A DNA stretch of 64,000 nt from Chitinophaga alhagiae (GCF_003568665.1 NZ_QXMH01000001.1:434001-498000), one strand, 5' to 3'; positions 25,850-34,739 are shown, counted from the first letter of the stretch. Translations and numbers: made by a program. The notes: generated from the sequence alone by a model not told the origin.

Positions 25850-26496
25850 TGCCCCTGTTTTATATACCTGAAGATGAACTGGTTTTTCCGCCGCTGTCTG
25901 GCGCCGAGCCTGACGGGTTACTGGCCATTGGCGGAGACCTTAGTACAGAACGGCTGCTGCTCGCTTACCGCTCCGGCATTTTTCCCTGGTACAGCCGCAA
26001 ACCCATTCTCTGGTGGGCGCCAGACCCACGCTTCGTACTTTTCCCGAAAGAGCTGAGAGTATCCCACAGCATGCGACAGGTATTGCGGAAAGGGCAATTC
26101 CAGATCAGCGTGAATACAGATTTTGAAAGCGTTATCAACCAGTGCCGCGCTATTCCCCGCAGCGGCCAGGACGGCACCTGGATCACAAAAGACATGATGG
26201 AAGCCTACCTCCGCCTGCACAAGGCCGGTTACGCCCTCTCCGTGGAATGCCGGCAGCAGGGAGCGCTGGTAGGCGGGCTGTACGGCGTAAAGCTGGGCCG
26301 CTGCTTTTTCGGCGAAAGCATGTTCTCCAAAGTAAGCAACGCTTCCAAGGCCGCCTTTATCACTTTTGTAGAACAATACCGGCAGGAGCTGGAAATCATA
26401 GACTGCCAGGTACATACGCACCACCTGGCCTCGCTGGGCGCAAGGTTCATCAGCAGGGTGAGTTTTGTAGACATGGTGCAGCGGTATGCCGGGTGA
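25849..26496 (+). CDS. aat: leucyl/phenylalanyl-tRNA-protein transferase
   Basis: A 215-residue Aat that adds Leu or Phe to proteins beginning with Arg or Lys, making them ClpS substrates. Signature segments are LLAIGGDLSTERLLLAYR, GIFPWYSRKPILWWAPDPR, GTWITKDMMEAYLRLH and GRCFFGESMFSKVSNASK. Coupling with clpS by overlapping stop and start codons places both halves of the bacterial N-end rule pathway under one promoter. Confidence 0.96.
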   Translation: MPLFYIPEDELVFPPLSGAEPDGLLAIGGDLSTERLLLAYRSGIFPWYSRKPILWWAPDPRFVLFPKELRVSHSMRQVLRKGQFQISVNTDFESVINQCRAIPRSGQDGTWITKDMMEAYLRLHKAGYALSVECRQQGALVGGLYGVKLGRCFFGESMFSKVSNASKAAFITFVEQYRQELEIIDCQVHTHHLASLGARFISRVSFVDMVQRYAG

Positions 26497-26574
26497 GCCC
26501 TGGCAAATATGCCGGAGTTGTGTTCAGAAGAGGCCTTCGGGTAGGCCAATATACCAGGAGGCTCCTCCTGCTGC

Positions 26575-27492
26575 CTATTTCTTCTTCTCCCTCTTCTTTG
26601 TATAAGACCCCTCAAAAAAACATTTGATGCCACGGTAAGCGCCGCAGCCGGTTTCAGAAATGGTGACCCTGCCGCCGCTGAACCTGAACTCCAGGATGCA
26701 GGAAGTGCGCTTGTCACGGAACTGGCCGGTAGTGGCGGAAGTGAAGCGGCCCACGCCGTCCAGCTCGCCGGTACAGGCCCCGTTGTCTTTTGAAAAGTGG
26801 ATAAAGAACTGAAATTCCTTGGGCGTTTCCCCATCCCGGATAGATACCAGGCTATGCTCGCCAGATGTGTAGTTGGCGGAGAACTTGTGTTTGCGGGGCA
26901 GGGTATCTATGGGATTATAAAGACCGGCGTTCAACGGCTCGGTAGAATTGGTGAGTATCAATATCAGGCTGCCGTCAGGGTTGGCAGCATACACATCGTC
27001 CCGGTTGCCGCGCTGCAATGCTGTAGATATGCGGATGTTAAACTTGTCGTCCAGCAGAAAACCCATGCGCGGCTTGCCGCCAATGTTCCGGGCTACCAGG
27101 TGGCGCTGCAGGAAAGTGCCCTTCTTGTCATACAAATTCAGCCAGGCCGCGCTGCCTTTTTTTGCCCGGCCTTCTACTACAAAATACAGCAGGTCTTCCC
27201 GCTCGATCAGTACCCGGGGAAAAAAGCGGGGTTTCTCCGCCGCGGTAAACACGCCTTTGGCAAGAGTATCAGGTAAAAACTGCTGCACTACCCGCGCCTT
27301 TAAAGCAAGACTGTCCGGCTGTGAGCGCCGCAGGGAGTCTGCATTGAGCCGGAAACTTTTACCGCCGGCCGGGAAAAAGCCCCGGAAATCTTCAAAAGTG
27401 AGCACACGGTCTTCATCGTTCACCTGCTTCGGTGGGTTGCTGCAAGCCGCCAGCAGGCCGGTCAATAGTGTCAGGAGTAGGATTCTGCTCAT
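26575..27492 (-). CDS. hypothetical lipoprotein
   Basis: A 305-residue protein with a clear lipoprotein signal (MSRILLLTLLTGLLAACSN). No family is recognised. The body is mixed charged beta-rich sequence with three cysteines near the C terminus (NGACTGELDG, TSCILEF, ETGCGAYRGIKCF), which may form disulfides, and a Lys-rich tail. It converges with aat and is divergent from the DtxR-family gene, sharing a 106-bp intergenic region that holds an operator-like palindrome. Regulation by that repressor is possible. ATG 27492 is preferred because it begins the signal peptide. Confidence 0.75.
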   Translation of the reverse strand: MSRILLLTLLTGLLAACSNPPKQVNDEDRVLTFEDFRGFFPAGGKSFRLNADSLRRSQPDSLALKARVVQQFLPDTLAKGVFTAAEKPRFFPRVLIEREDLLYFVVEGRAKKGSAAWLNLYDKKGTFLQRHLVARNIGGKPRMGFLLDDKFNIRISTALQRGNRDDVYAANPDGSLILILTNSTEPLNAGLYNPIDTLPRKHKFSANYTSGEHSLVSIRDGETPKEFQFFIHFSKDNGACTGELDGVGRFTSATTGQFRDKRTSCILEFRFSGGRVTISETGCGAYRGIKCFFEGSYTKKREKKK

Positions 27493-27547
27493 ATGATGCG
27501 TTATGGAGCGAAAAGGTAAATAATATTCCATATATCCGCATAGATTA

Positions 27548-27583
27548 TTGTTTTTGAAAATTATTATTTAGATTTGTCTAAAT
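27548..27583 (+). promoter_or_regulatory. promoter with overlapping DtxR/MntR-type operator
   Basis: TTG (27548-27550), 18 nt, then TAGATTTG (27569-27576) is a consensus promoter. The -7 box lies inside a perfect inverted repeat ATTTAGA-TTTG-TCTAAAT (27566-27583), the size and A/T-rich TTAG...CTAA form of DtxR/MntR operators. Binding would block the promoter, so autoregulation by the adjacent repressor is the natural reading. Confidence 0.7.
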
Positions 27584-27598
27584 TATATTTTAGATATC

Positions 27599-28258
27599 AT
27601 GAAGTTGACGGTAGCAGAAGAGAACTATATCAAATCCATCTACAAGCTGCAGGACGGCAGTACGGCGGTCAATACCAATGCCATTGCATATGAGCTGGAT
27701 ACCAAGCCGGCGTCGGTAACGGACATGGCCAAAAAGCTCAAGGAAAAAAGACTGATAGACTACGAAAAATACCAGGGTATCACCCTTACCACCGAAGGCC
27801 GCAAACTGGCATTGCAGATAGTGCGGCGGCACCGCCTGTGGGAATGTTTCCTGGTTGAAAAACTGTCTTTCAGCTGGGATGAGGTGCATGAAATTGCGGA
27901 GGAACTGGAGCATGTGGGCAGTGAAAAGCTGGTGAACCGCCTGAGCGAGTTCCTGGGCAACCCGACCACAGACCCGCATGGAGACCCTATTCCCGACGCG
28001 CAGGGAAAGATCAGCAAAAGCAAACAGCTGGTGTCTCTGGACAAGGCTACCACCCGCCGGCTGGAAGTAGCCGGGGTGAGTGACCAGTCTTCCGCCCTGC
28101 TGGAGTTCCTTCATGCCAAAGGCGTTAAGCTGGGCACGCAGATAGATGTGATAGAACGGTACGAGTTTGACAACTCCGTGGAGATCAAAATAAAGAACCA
28201 GCCCGCTTTCACCATCAGTGAGCAGGTATCCAAAACCATTATGGTGAAACCATTGTAA
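27599..28258 (+). CDS. mntR: DtxR/MntR family metal-dependent transcriptional repressor
   Basis: A 219-residue regulator. Residues 1-65 form the winged helix (YIKSIYKLQDG; KPASVTDMAKKLKEKRLIDY), 70-135 the metal-binding dimerisation domain (RHRLWECFLVEKL, EEVHEIAEELEHVGSEKLVNRL-type helix with His, Glu and Cys ligands, NPTTDPHGDPIP), and the C terminus is a FeoA/SH3-like domain. The gene directly downstream encodes an Nramp transporter, so Mn2+ (or Fe2+) is the likely corepressor. The symbol is inferred from that context. Confidence 0.9.
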   Translation: MKLTVAEENYIKSIYKLQDGSTAVNTNAIAYELDTKPASVTDMAKKLKEKRLIDYEKYQGITLTTEGRKLALQIVRRHRLWECFLVEKLSFSWDEVHEIAEELEHVGSEKLVNRLSEFLGNPTTDPHGDPIPDAQGKISKSKQLVSLDKATTRRLEVAGVSDQSSALLEFLHAKGVKLGTQIDVIERYEFDNSVEIKIKNQPAFTISEQVSKTIMVKPL

Positions 28259-28277
28259 ACGAGACGAACAATACTAC

Positions 28278-30158
28278 ATGAAAATTAAGGACCACGCCGC
28301 TTCCCTTAGTGAAGTACACCAGAGCGTAGATACAACGGGCAGGCACAAATCAGGCTTTCGCAAAATACTGGCCTTTTTCGGGCCCGCCTACCTGGTGAGC
28401 GTAGGGTACATGGACCCCGGCAACTGGGCCACAGACCTGGCGGGCGGCAGCAAATACGGCTATACGCTCATCTGGGTGCTGCTGATGAGCAACCTGATGG
28501 CCTTGCTGCTGCAAAGCCTCAGCGCGCGGCTGGGCATTGTGCGCGGCCGTGACCTGGCGCAGGCCAACCGGGAAACCTACCCCGCCCCGGTCAACTTTTT
28601 GCTGTACATATTGGCGGAGGTGGCCATTGCGGCCACAGACCTGGCGGAAGTGCTCGGCATGGCCATCGGTATACAGCTGCTCACCGGCCTGCCGCTGATG
28701 TGGGGCGTATCGCTCACCGTGCTGGACACCTTCCTGCTGTTGCTGCTGCAACGTTACGGCATCCGCAAAATGGAAGCCTTCATTATTGCCCTGGTGGCCA
28801 TTGTAGGCACTTCCTTCCTGATACAGCTGCTGCTGGCCAAACCCGATCTGCCGGAAGTGGCCAAGGGTTTTGTGCCCTCCCTGCCGGACGATACGGCGCT
28901 GTACATTGCCATTGGCATTATAGGCGCCACGGTAATGCCGCACAACCTCTACCTGCATTCCGCCCTGGTACAGACCCGTAAAATACAGAAAACAGATGCC
29001 GGCATCAAGCAGGCGCTGAAGATCAATTTCTGGGACACGGCCATTGCGCTCAACCTGGCGTTCTTTGTCAACGCCGCCATTCTCATACTGGCCGCTTCCG
29101 TGTTTTTCACCGCGGGCCATACGGAAATAGCGGACCTGCATGAAGCGCACCGTATGCTGGAGCCGCTGCTGGGCAGCAAGCTGGCTCCCATTCTCTTTGC
29201 CGTGGCCCTGATTGCCGCCGGGCAAAGCTCTACGGTAACGGGCACGCTGGCCGGGCAAATAGTGATGGAAGGTTACCTGCGCCTGCGTATCAACCCCTGG
29301 CTGCGCCGTCTGCTGACGAGGCTGGTAGCTATTATTCCCGCCCTGCTGGTAATATGGGTAGCGGGCGAGGAAAAAATAGGCGAGCTGCTGGTGTTCAGCC
29401 AGGTACTGCTGAGCCTGCAGCTGGGCTTCGCCATTATACCGCTCATTCACTTTGTGAGCGACAAACATACAATGGGCGGCTTTGCCATCAAGCCGCTTGT
29501 AAAAGCGGCCGCCTGGCTTATTTCTTCCGTGCTGGTATATCTCAACGTGCGTATGGTGTGGGCGGAAGCCGGCACCTTCATCCGCGGGAACCACGTGTGG
29601 TGGGTAGACGTGCTGATATACCTGTCCGGCTTCGCTTTCCTCGCGTTGCTGGTCATTACCGTACTGTATCCGTTCATCAGCCGCTACCGGCAAAAAGGTT
29701 CCGCGCGTATGCATGCCACCAAAGTAACACTGGGCAGCCTGGAAGCGCCTGTCTATAAAAAAATAGCCATGGCGCTGGATTTTTCCCAGCACGATGAAAA
29801 GATCATTGCCAATGCGCTGGCACAGGGGCAGCCTGATACCGAGTACATCCTCATCCACGTGGTGGAAAGTGCTTCCGCCCGTTACTTCGGGAAGGAAGCC
29901 AATGATTTTGAAACACAGAAAGACCAGGAGCAGATAGACACCTACCTTTCCCTGCTGGCCAGCAAAGGCATCAAGGCAAAGGGCGTGCTGGGGTACAAGC
30001 ACCGCGCCAAATCCATTGTGCGCATTGTGAAGCAGGAAGAGGCAGACCTGCTGGTATTGGGCGGCCACGGCCATACCGGCCTTAAAGACTGGCTGTACGG
30101 TGAAACGGTGAACTATGTACGGCATTATGTACACATCCCCGTATTGGTGATACAATAA
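28278..30158 (+). CDS. mntH: Nramp divalent metal transporter fused to UspA domain
   Basis: A 626-residue proton-coupled Mn2+/Fe2+ importer. The metal-site residues of Nramp are present: Asp46 and Asn49 in YMDPGNWATD (helix 1) and Met220 and His222 in ATVMPHNLYLHS (helix 6). Eleven or so helices end near residue 470; then a universal stress protein domain (YKKIAMALDFSQHDEKII to the end) with the nucleotide-binding G-x2-G-x9-G-type segment GGHGHTGLKDWLYGETVNY. The fusion makes it longer than the usual 400-450 residues; it is known in Bacteroidota. It starts 19 bp after the repressor gene and probably shares its operator. Confidence 0.93.
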   Translation: MKIKDHAASLSEVHQSVDTTGRHKSGFRKILAFFGPAYLVSVGYMDPGNWATDLAGGSKYGYTLIWVLLMSNLMALLLQSLSARLGIVRGRDLAQANRETYPAPVNFLLYILAEVAIAATDLAEVLGMAIGIQLLTGLPLMWGVSLTVLDTFLLLLLQRYGIRKMEAFIIALVAIVGTSFLIQLLLAKPDLPEVAKGFVPSLPDDTALYIAIGIIGATVMPHNLYLHSALVQTRKIQKTDAGIKQALKINFWDTAIALNLAFFVNAAILILAASVFFTAGHTEIADLHEAHRMLEPLLGSKLAPILFAVALIAAGQSSTVTGTLAGQIVMEGYLRLRINPWLRRLLTRLVAIIPALLVIWVAGEEKIGELLVFSQVLLSLQLGFAIIPLIHFVSDKHTMGGFAIKPLVKAAAWLISSVLVYLNVRMVWAEAGTFIRGNHVWWVDVLIYLSGFAFLALLVITVLYPFISRYRQKGSARMHATKVTLGSLEAPVYKKIAMALDFSQHDEKIIANALAQGQPDTEYILIHVVESASARYFGKEANDFETQKDQEQIDTYLSLLASKGIKAKGVLGYKHRAKSIVRIVKQEEADLLVLGGHGHTGLKDWLYGETVNYVRHYVHIPVLVIQ

Positions 30159-30163
30159 CGCGT

Positions 30164-30559
30164 ATGCAACAGATATTCAGGCCCGGCGATGTCAGGACCT
30201 TTACCCGCACCGTGCGTGCGGAAGACTGCGCCACGTTTGACAGTGGCCCTGTACACCCTGTGTACGCCACCTTTGCGCTGGCGCGGGATGCGGAATGGTG
30301 CTGCCGGCTGTTTGTGCTGGATATGAAGGAAGCAGATGAAGAAGGGATCGGCACCATGATACATGTAGAACACGTATCTCCCGCCACGGTGGGCACGGCC
30401 GTTGTTTTTACCGCCACGGTAGTGAAAGCGGAAGGGCACAGCCTGCTGTGCCGCTTTGAGGCCCATGCCGGCAGCCGCCTGGTGGCGCGGGGAGAGCAGG
30501 CGCAGAAAGTGCTCAAAAAAGATAAGCTGCTTCAACTTTTCTCGCCGCCCTTCGCTTAA
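30164..30559 (+). CDS. FlK-like hotdog-fold thioesterase
   Basis: A 131-residue protein resembling the fluoroacetyl-CoA thioesterase-like family: VHPVYATFALARDAEW near residue 28, then GIGTMIHVEHVSPATVGTAV containing the conserved His, followed by LLCRFEAHAGSRLVARGEQ. Most homologues have unknown acyl-CoA substrates and nothing here indicates fluoroacetate. It begins 5 bp after the Nramp-UspA stop, so it may be carried in the same transcript. Confidence 0.75.
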   Translation: MQQIFRPGDVRTFTRTVRAEDCATFDSGPVHPVYATFALARDAEWCCRLFVLDMKEADEEGIGTMIHVEHVSPATVGTAVVFTATVVKAEGHSLLCRFEAHAGSRLVARGEQAQKVLKKDKLLQLFSPPFA

Positions 30560-30576
30560 AAAGCTATCTTAGGTAC

Positions 30577-31782
30577 ATGAAAATTCCACCCCCTGTGACC
30601 GGCCCTGCCCCTATGCCCGCCAGAATTGTTTCCGTAGATGTATACCGCGGGTTTGTAATGCTGCTGATGATGGCAGAAGTACTGCGCCTCTCAACGGTGG
30701 CGGACGCGCTGCCCGGCAATGCTTTCTGGCAGTTTCTCGGCTGGAACCAAAGCCACGTGCCCTGGACAGGCGGTTCCCTGCATGACATGATACAGCCTTC
30801 TTTTTCCTTCCTGGTAGGCGTGGCCCTGCCTTTTTCCATTGCCAGCCGCACGGCCAAAGGCGCCACTTTCAATTCACTGCTGAAACATACGCTGGTACGT
30901 TCCCTCATCCTGGTGCTGCTGGGTATCTTTCTCCGTTCCCTGCATTCCACCCAAACCAACTTTACATTTGAAGACACGCTCACCCAGATAGGCCTCGGCT
31001 ACCCCTTCCTGTTCCTGCTCGGTTTTGCCACCCGCAGAACACAGGTGGTAACGGTGTTGCTGATACTGGCGGGTTACTGGCTGGCCTTTGTCCTCTACCC
31101 CCTGCCCGCCACCGGCTTTGACACTACGCTGGTGGGCGTTCCGGCAGACTGGCCGCACAACATGCAGGGCCTGGCCGCGCACTGGAACAAGAACACCAAC
31201 CTGGCGGCTGCCTTTGACCAGTGGTTCCTCAACCTCTTTCCCCGTGAAAAGCCTTTTGCCTATAACCGCGGCGGCTATGTTACCCTGAGCTTCATTCCCA
31301 CCCTGGGCACTATGGCGCTGGGCCTCTTTGCCGGCCGCGCCCTGAAAAGCACGGATACCCCTCAGGAGCGCATCCGGTTTTTCCTGATCACCGGCGCCTG
31401 CCTTCTGGCTGCCGCCGCGCTGCTGCACTTTACCGGCATCTGCCCCATTGTTAAACGCATCTGGACGCCCTCGTGGACGCTTTTCAGCGGCGGGTTGTGT
31501 TTCTTTTTCCTCACCTTCTTTTACTGGCTGACAGATGTTGCCGGGCGCCAAAAATACATACTGCCGCTGGTGGTAATAGGTATGAACTCCATTGCCGCCT
31601 ATGTAATTGCAGACGGGTTCGGCGGCTTTATCAGCAATTCCCTGAGCATTCACCTGGGCCAGAACTTTGACCAGGTGCTGGGCAGCGCCTATGCGCCGCT
31701 GGTAAGAGGCATACCGGTGCTGGCCATGGAATGGCTGATACTGTACTGGATGTACCGGAAAAAAATATTCATCAAGGTATAA
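30577..31782 (+). CDS. DUF5009/HGSNAT-like membrane acyltransferase
   Basis: A 401-residue protein with about ten membrane segments and the family start SVDVYRGFVMLLMMAEVL, followed by HDMIQPSFSFLVGVALPFSI. It belongs with the heparan-alpha-glucosaminide N-acetyltransferase-like (NagX, DUF5009/DUF1624) proteins that are thought to move acyl groups across the membrane onto sugars. Substrate and activity are not shown. The TATCTTAG four bases before its ATG nearly matches the -7 promoter box. It converges with the LytTR regulator gene. Confidence 0.8.
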   Translation: MKIPPPVTGPAPMPARIVSVDVYRGFVMLLMMAEVLRLSTVADALPGNAFWQFLGWNQSHVPWTGGSLHDMIQPSFSFLVGVALPFSIASRTAKGATFNSLLKHTLVRSLILVLLGIFLRSLHSTQTNFTFEDTLTQIGLGYPFLFLLGFATRRTQVVTVLLILAGYWLAFVLYPLPATGFDTTLVGVPADWPHNMQGLAAHWNKNTNLAAAFDQWFLNLFPREKPFAYNRGGYVTLSFIPTLGTMALGLFAGRALKSTDTPQERIRFFLITGACLLAAAALLHFTGICPIVKRIWTPSWTLFSGGLCFFFLTFFYWLTDVAGRQKYILPLVVIGMNSIAAYVIADGFGGFISNSLSIHLGQNFDQVLGSAYAPLVRGIPVLAMEWLILYWMYRKKIFIKV

Positions 31783-31796
31783 GCACTTGGCAGGCA

Positions 31797-32528
31797 TCAG
31801 AGCCCCAGCGCTTCTTTCAGCCTGGGGTAACCGGTTTTGCTCACCAGTATTTTACTGCCGCTTTTGAGCACGGCCAGGTAGGTTTCTTTTTCATATGGGT
31901 CGAGGCGGGTGATCTGGCTTACGTTCAGGATGTAGGAGCGGTGTACGCGGATGAACTGCAGCGCGTCCAGCGTTTTCTCAAAAAAAGCCATGGTCTTGTT
32001 CTTCAGAAAAGCGCCTTCCTGCGTTACGATCTTTACATAATCATCTGCCGCCTCCATGTAGTGAATGTCCTGCACGGGAATGATCTTGATACGGCCGTTG
32101 ATCTTTACCACCACCCGGTTGTGCTGCGTGGGCAGCTCCCGGCCCGCGGCATCCAGCAGCTCCTGCGATACTTCCGTTTTCCGCTCCAGCATCTTCTGCA
32201 GGGCCTTATCGAACCGTTCGCGGGAGAAGGGTTTCAGCAGGTAGTCTACCGCATTCACTTCAAAGGCCCGTATGGCGTATTCTTCAAATGCGGTGGTGAA
32301 TATCACGCAGGGCAGCTTGTCTACCAGCTCCAGCATCTCAAACCCGTTGATCTTGGGCATTTGTATGTCCAGGAAAAGCAGGTCAGGCTGGTATTGCTGT
32401 ATGGCCTTCAGGCCCTCAAACCCGTCGCTGCACTCTGCCACCACTTCTATTTGGGGGTAGGCCTGCAGGTATTCCCGTACCAGTTCACGGGCCAGCGGTT
32501 CATCATCTATCAACACTGTTTTTATCAT
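31797..32528 (-). CDS. LytTR-family response regulator
   Basis: A 243-residue regulator: receiver domain with IDDEPLA, phospho-acceptor Asp54 (LLFLDIQMPKINGFE) and Lys in YLLKPFS; then a LytTR DNA-binding domain (IHYMEAADDYVKIVT; FIRVHRSYILNVSQI). Its start overlaps the end of the histidine kinase gene by 26 bp, a sign of coupled translation. Targets are not visible. Confidence 0.94.
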   Translation of the reverse strand: MIKTVLIDDEPLARELVREYLQAYPQIEVVAECSDGFEGLKAIQQYQPDLLFLDIQMPKINGFEMLELVDKLPCVIFTTAFEEYAIRAFEVNAVDYLLKPFSRERFDKALQKMLERKTEVSQELLDAAGRELPTQHNRVVVKINGRIKIIPVQDIHYMEAADDYVKIVTQEGAFLKNKTMAFFEKTLDALQFIRVHRSYILNVSQITRLDPYEKETYLAVLKSGSKILVSKTGYPRLKEALGL

Positions 32529-33576
32529 GGAGCTGCGGTACTTTAATAGTGGTAGTGAATATATTCAGATCAGCTTTTGTTTCCAAAAGATCTTGCCGGC
32601 CAAAAAGCAGGAACAGCCTGCGGCGGATGGAGTTGAGCCCGAAACCGGTACCCTGCTGCGCCTGCGGGTGCATGGCAGGGTCAAACGGGTTGGAAACCGT
32701 AACCAGCAGCACATTGTTTTCCTGCCGTGCCTCAATGGTGATGTTGATGGCATCCGTTGTATCGTACAACCCGAACTTGATGGCGTTTTCTACCACCGGC
32801 TGCAGCAGCATGGGCGGTATTTGCAGGGCGGCCGCTTCTTCATGCTGTATAACTGTGGTGGTTAAACGATGCCTGAAGCGGACCTTTTCAATATCGAGGT
32901 ACAGCTGCAGGTATTGCAGTTCTTCCCGCAGCGATATCCAGAGCTGGTCTTCCTTTTTCAGCGTGCCCCGTAAAAAATCGCTCAGCTTCTGTATCATTTG
33001 CCGGGCTTCTTCGGGCCGCAGCGATACCAGCGCGTTGATGGAGTTCAGGCTGTTAAAGAGGAAATGCGGCTGCAACTGCTGGCGCAGCTTGTACAGCTCC
33101 GCCTCCTTGGCCAGTTTTTCCGCGGCCTCCTTGCGGGCCAGCGCTTCCCGCTGCTCTTCTACCTCATACATGAAAAAGCTGATGAAGCCCGTGCCGGTGA
33201 TCAGCAGCCAGCCCAGCGCAAAGCGGATGGGCAGCGTGTCAGACAACCATTGTATATAAAGGGGGTGCTGGCCGTTATTGTAAAAGAGCTTCAGCAGGCA
33301 GATCACCAGGGTAGCCCATAGCGCACTCATGACCAGTGTAAGAAAGGCCACATAAGAATACTTGCCTTTCACCGGCCGGTAATTGGCCTGCATCTGAACA
33401 ATGGCCGCCAGGGCCACAAACAACAGCACGTTGTGTATCAGGCTGTCTACCACCGCTATCATAAAATCCTGGGCCAGCCAGTAATGCACAATAATGCGGT
33501 GCAGGTTCAGGAACAGCACAAAGCCTGTAATGAAGGTCCAGCGGTAGCGTTTTTCTTTGAGCAGGTGAGTGGCCAA
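32503..33576 (-). CDS. LytS-type sensor histidine kinase
   Basis: A 357-residue kinase with four membrane helices (about 13-135), a short coiled coil, the His_kinase box with His171 in LQPHFLFNSLNSINAL, and a HATPase region (PPMLLQPVVENAIKFG; GTGFGLNSIRRRL). It has no extracellular sensor domain of note, so it may sense the membrane or a partner. The only in-frame start near the N terminus is TTG at 33576, with an in-frame stop just upstream. It forms a pair with the LytTR regulator. Confidence 0.92.
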   Translation of the reverse strand: MATHLLKEKRYRWTFITGFVLFLNLHRIIVHYWLAQDFMIAVVDSLIHNVLLFVALAAIVQMQANYRPVKGKYSYVAFLTLVMSALWATLVICLLKLFYNNGQHPLYIQWLSDTLPIRFALGWLLITGTGFISFFMYEVEEQREALARKEAAEKLAKEAELYKLRQQLQPHFLFNSLNSINALVSLRPEEARQMIQKLSDFLRGTLKKEDQLWISLREELQYLQLYLDIEKVRFRHRLTTTVIQHEEAAALQIPPMLLQPVVENAIKFGLYDTTDAINITIEARQENNVLLVTVSNPFDPAMHPQAQQGTGFGLNSIRRRLFLLFGRQDLLETKADLNIFTTTIKVPQLHDKNSVDR

Positions 33577-33586
33577 AATTTATGGT

Positions 33587-33940
33587 TTAAACGTTCAGCT
33601 CAAATAATTTCTGTGACTGGAGCTGAGCCGCTTTCATCTGCAGCAGGGCTACATAGCTGCCGGCGTTATCAGGCTCTTCCACGCGAGAATACAGTTCCAT
33701 GCCGTCTTTCAGCTCGTCCAGCGCAATCAGCTCCGGCACGTTGATAAAACGCCACTCTACCAGCTCTTCCTTCTGGTTGCGGAAGGCATATTGTTCCTGT
33801 TCCCCTATTTGCTGGGCTTTTTTCCAGGCCTCCTGTTTGCTCACCGCACTGATGAGGCGCAGTTGTTCATCGAATTGCGGGAGGTGTTCCCCCTTTCCGC
33901 AGATGATCTGGTAAACTATCTTCGCAACAAACCAATACAT
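33587..33940 (-). CDS. DUF4288 domain protein
   Basis: A 117-residue cytosolic protein with the DUF4288 pattern: WFVAKIVYQIICGKGEHLPQFDEQ split over its first 25 residues, then EAWKKAQQIGEQEQ and VEWRFINVPEL. Function is unknown. It ends 10 bp before the kinase start and follows the LiaF-like gene by 82 bp on the same strand, so it may belong to that envelope-stress group. Confidence 0.8.
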   Translation of the reverse strand: MYWFVAKIVYQIICGKGEHLPQFDEQLRLISAVSKQEAWKKAQQIGEQEQYAFRNQKEELVEWRFINVPELIALDELKDGMELYSRVEEPDNAGSYVALLQMKAAQLQSQKLFELNV

Positions 33941-34022
33941 GTTAAACGGTTTTCAGGTGATATAAGAATGGAATGGAAGGGCGGCAAAACAATGGATAAA
34001 AGAGAATGGCGAAAGGAAAGGG

Positions 34023-34739
34023 TCAATAACTTTTCAGGTCTATGCCGCCGAATGTACAGGAGCCTTTCAGCACCAGTACCTTGTTGGCGGATGCGGGCAC
34101 TATGGTACGTTTGTCTTCGATGCCGCCGAATATGGTGTTCACGTCCAGCTTCACGTCCCAGTGAGAAGGCACTACCAGTTCAACACCGCCGAACATGATG
34201 GTAATGTCCAGCACCGCTTCTCCGTTAATATCTGCCTGCATGAAGTTCAGCTCCGTACCACCAAACATGGTAGTGATGTTGCCTCCCTGGAAGTTTTTCG
34301 AAAGGATCACCTTGTTGGTGCCACTGAAAATAGTGGTGCTTTGCAAAAAATCTTCCCTGCTGGCCGTGCTGCTGCCGTCCGCTATAATTTCCTCGTACCG
34401 CTTGCTGCGGCTGCTGGCCCGGCTGATCATGTACAACCCTATCACAATGAGGATAATTGGCCAGAAGAAGCGCTGCAGGTGCCACTCGAACGGCAACATA
34501 TCGTTCAGCAGGAACACTACGCCTACAAAGGTGAGGATGAACCACCCCGCGCCCTGGAATTTGTTTTTGGCGCCCATCACAAATCCTATCAGGATCAGGA
34601 GCATGGGCCATGAAAACACCCAGTCGGGTAAATGAAGGTCCATTTTACGGAGGAGGAACACAAGACCGATCACCAGCACGATCACTCCGCCCCAAAGGCC
34701 GCTATTGCTATTATCTGGAAGACGATTATATCTGCCCAT
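34023..34739 (-). CDS. LiaF/LiaI-like membrane protein
   Basis: A 238-residue protein with four hydrophobic segments in the first 115 residues (LWGGVIVLVIGLVFLL; WPMLLILIGFVMG; WFILTFVGVVFLL; FWPIILIVIGLYMI) and a C-terminal beta-helix-like region with repeated TTMFGG, TIMFGG, NTIFGG, CTFGG motifs, as in the LiaF C-terminal domain. In Firmicutes LiaF restrains an envelope-stress two-component system; here LytS/LytTR genes follow, so a similar inhibitory role is plausible inference. Confidence 0.85.
   Translation of the reverse strand: MGRYNRLPDNSNSGLWGGVIVLVIGLVFLLRKMDLHLPDWVFSWPMLLILIGFVMGAKNKFQGAGWFILTFVGVVFLLNDMLPFEWHLQRFFWPIILIVIGLYMISRASSRSKRYEEIIADGSSTASREDFLQSTTIFSGTNKVILSKNFQGGNITTMFGGTELNFMQADINGEAVLDITIMFGGVELVVPSHWDVKLDVNTIFGGIEDKRTIVPASANKVLVLKGSCTFGGIDLKSY

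Noticed and set aside
26545-26575. Terminator between aat and the lipoprotein gene (CAGGAG...CTCCTG)
   Set aside because: The stem is only 6-7 bp with a tiny loop and no T run on either strand.
28350-30155. 601-codon open frame antisense to the Nramp-UspA gene
   Set aside because: Low-complexity His/Gln-rich translation typical of a shadow frame; the sense gene has clear motifs over its full length.
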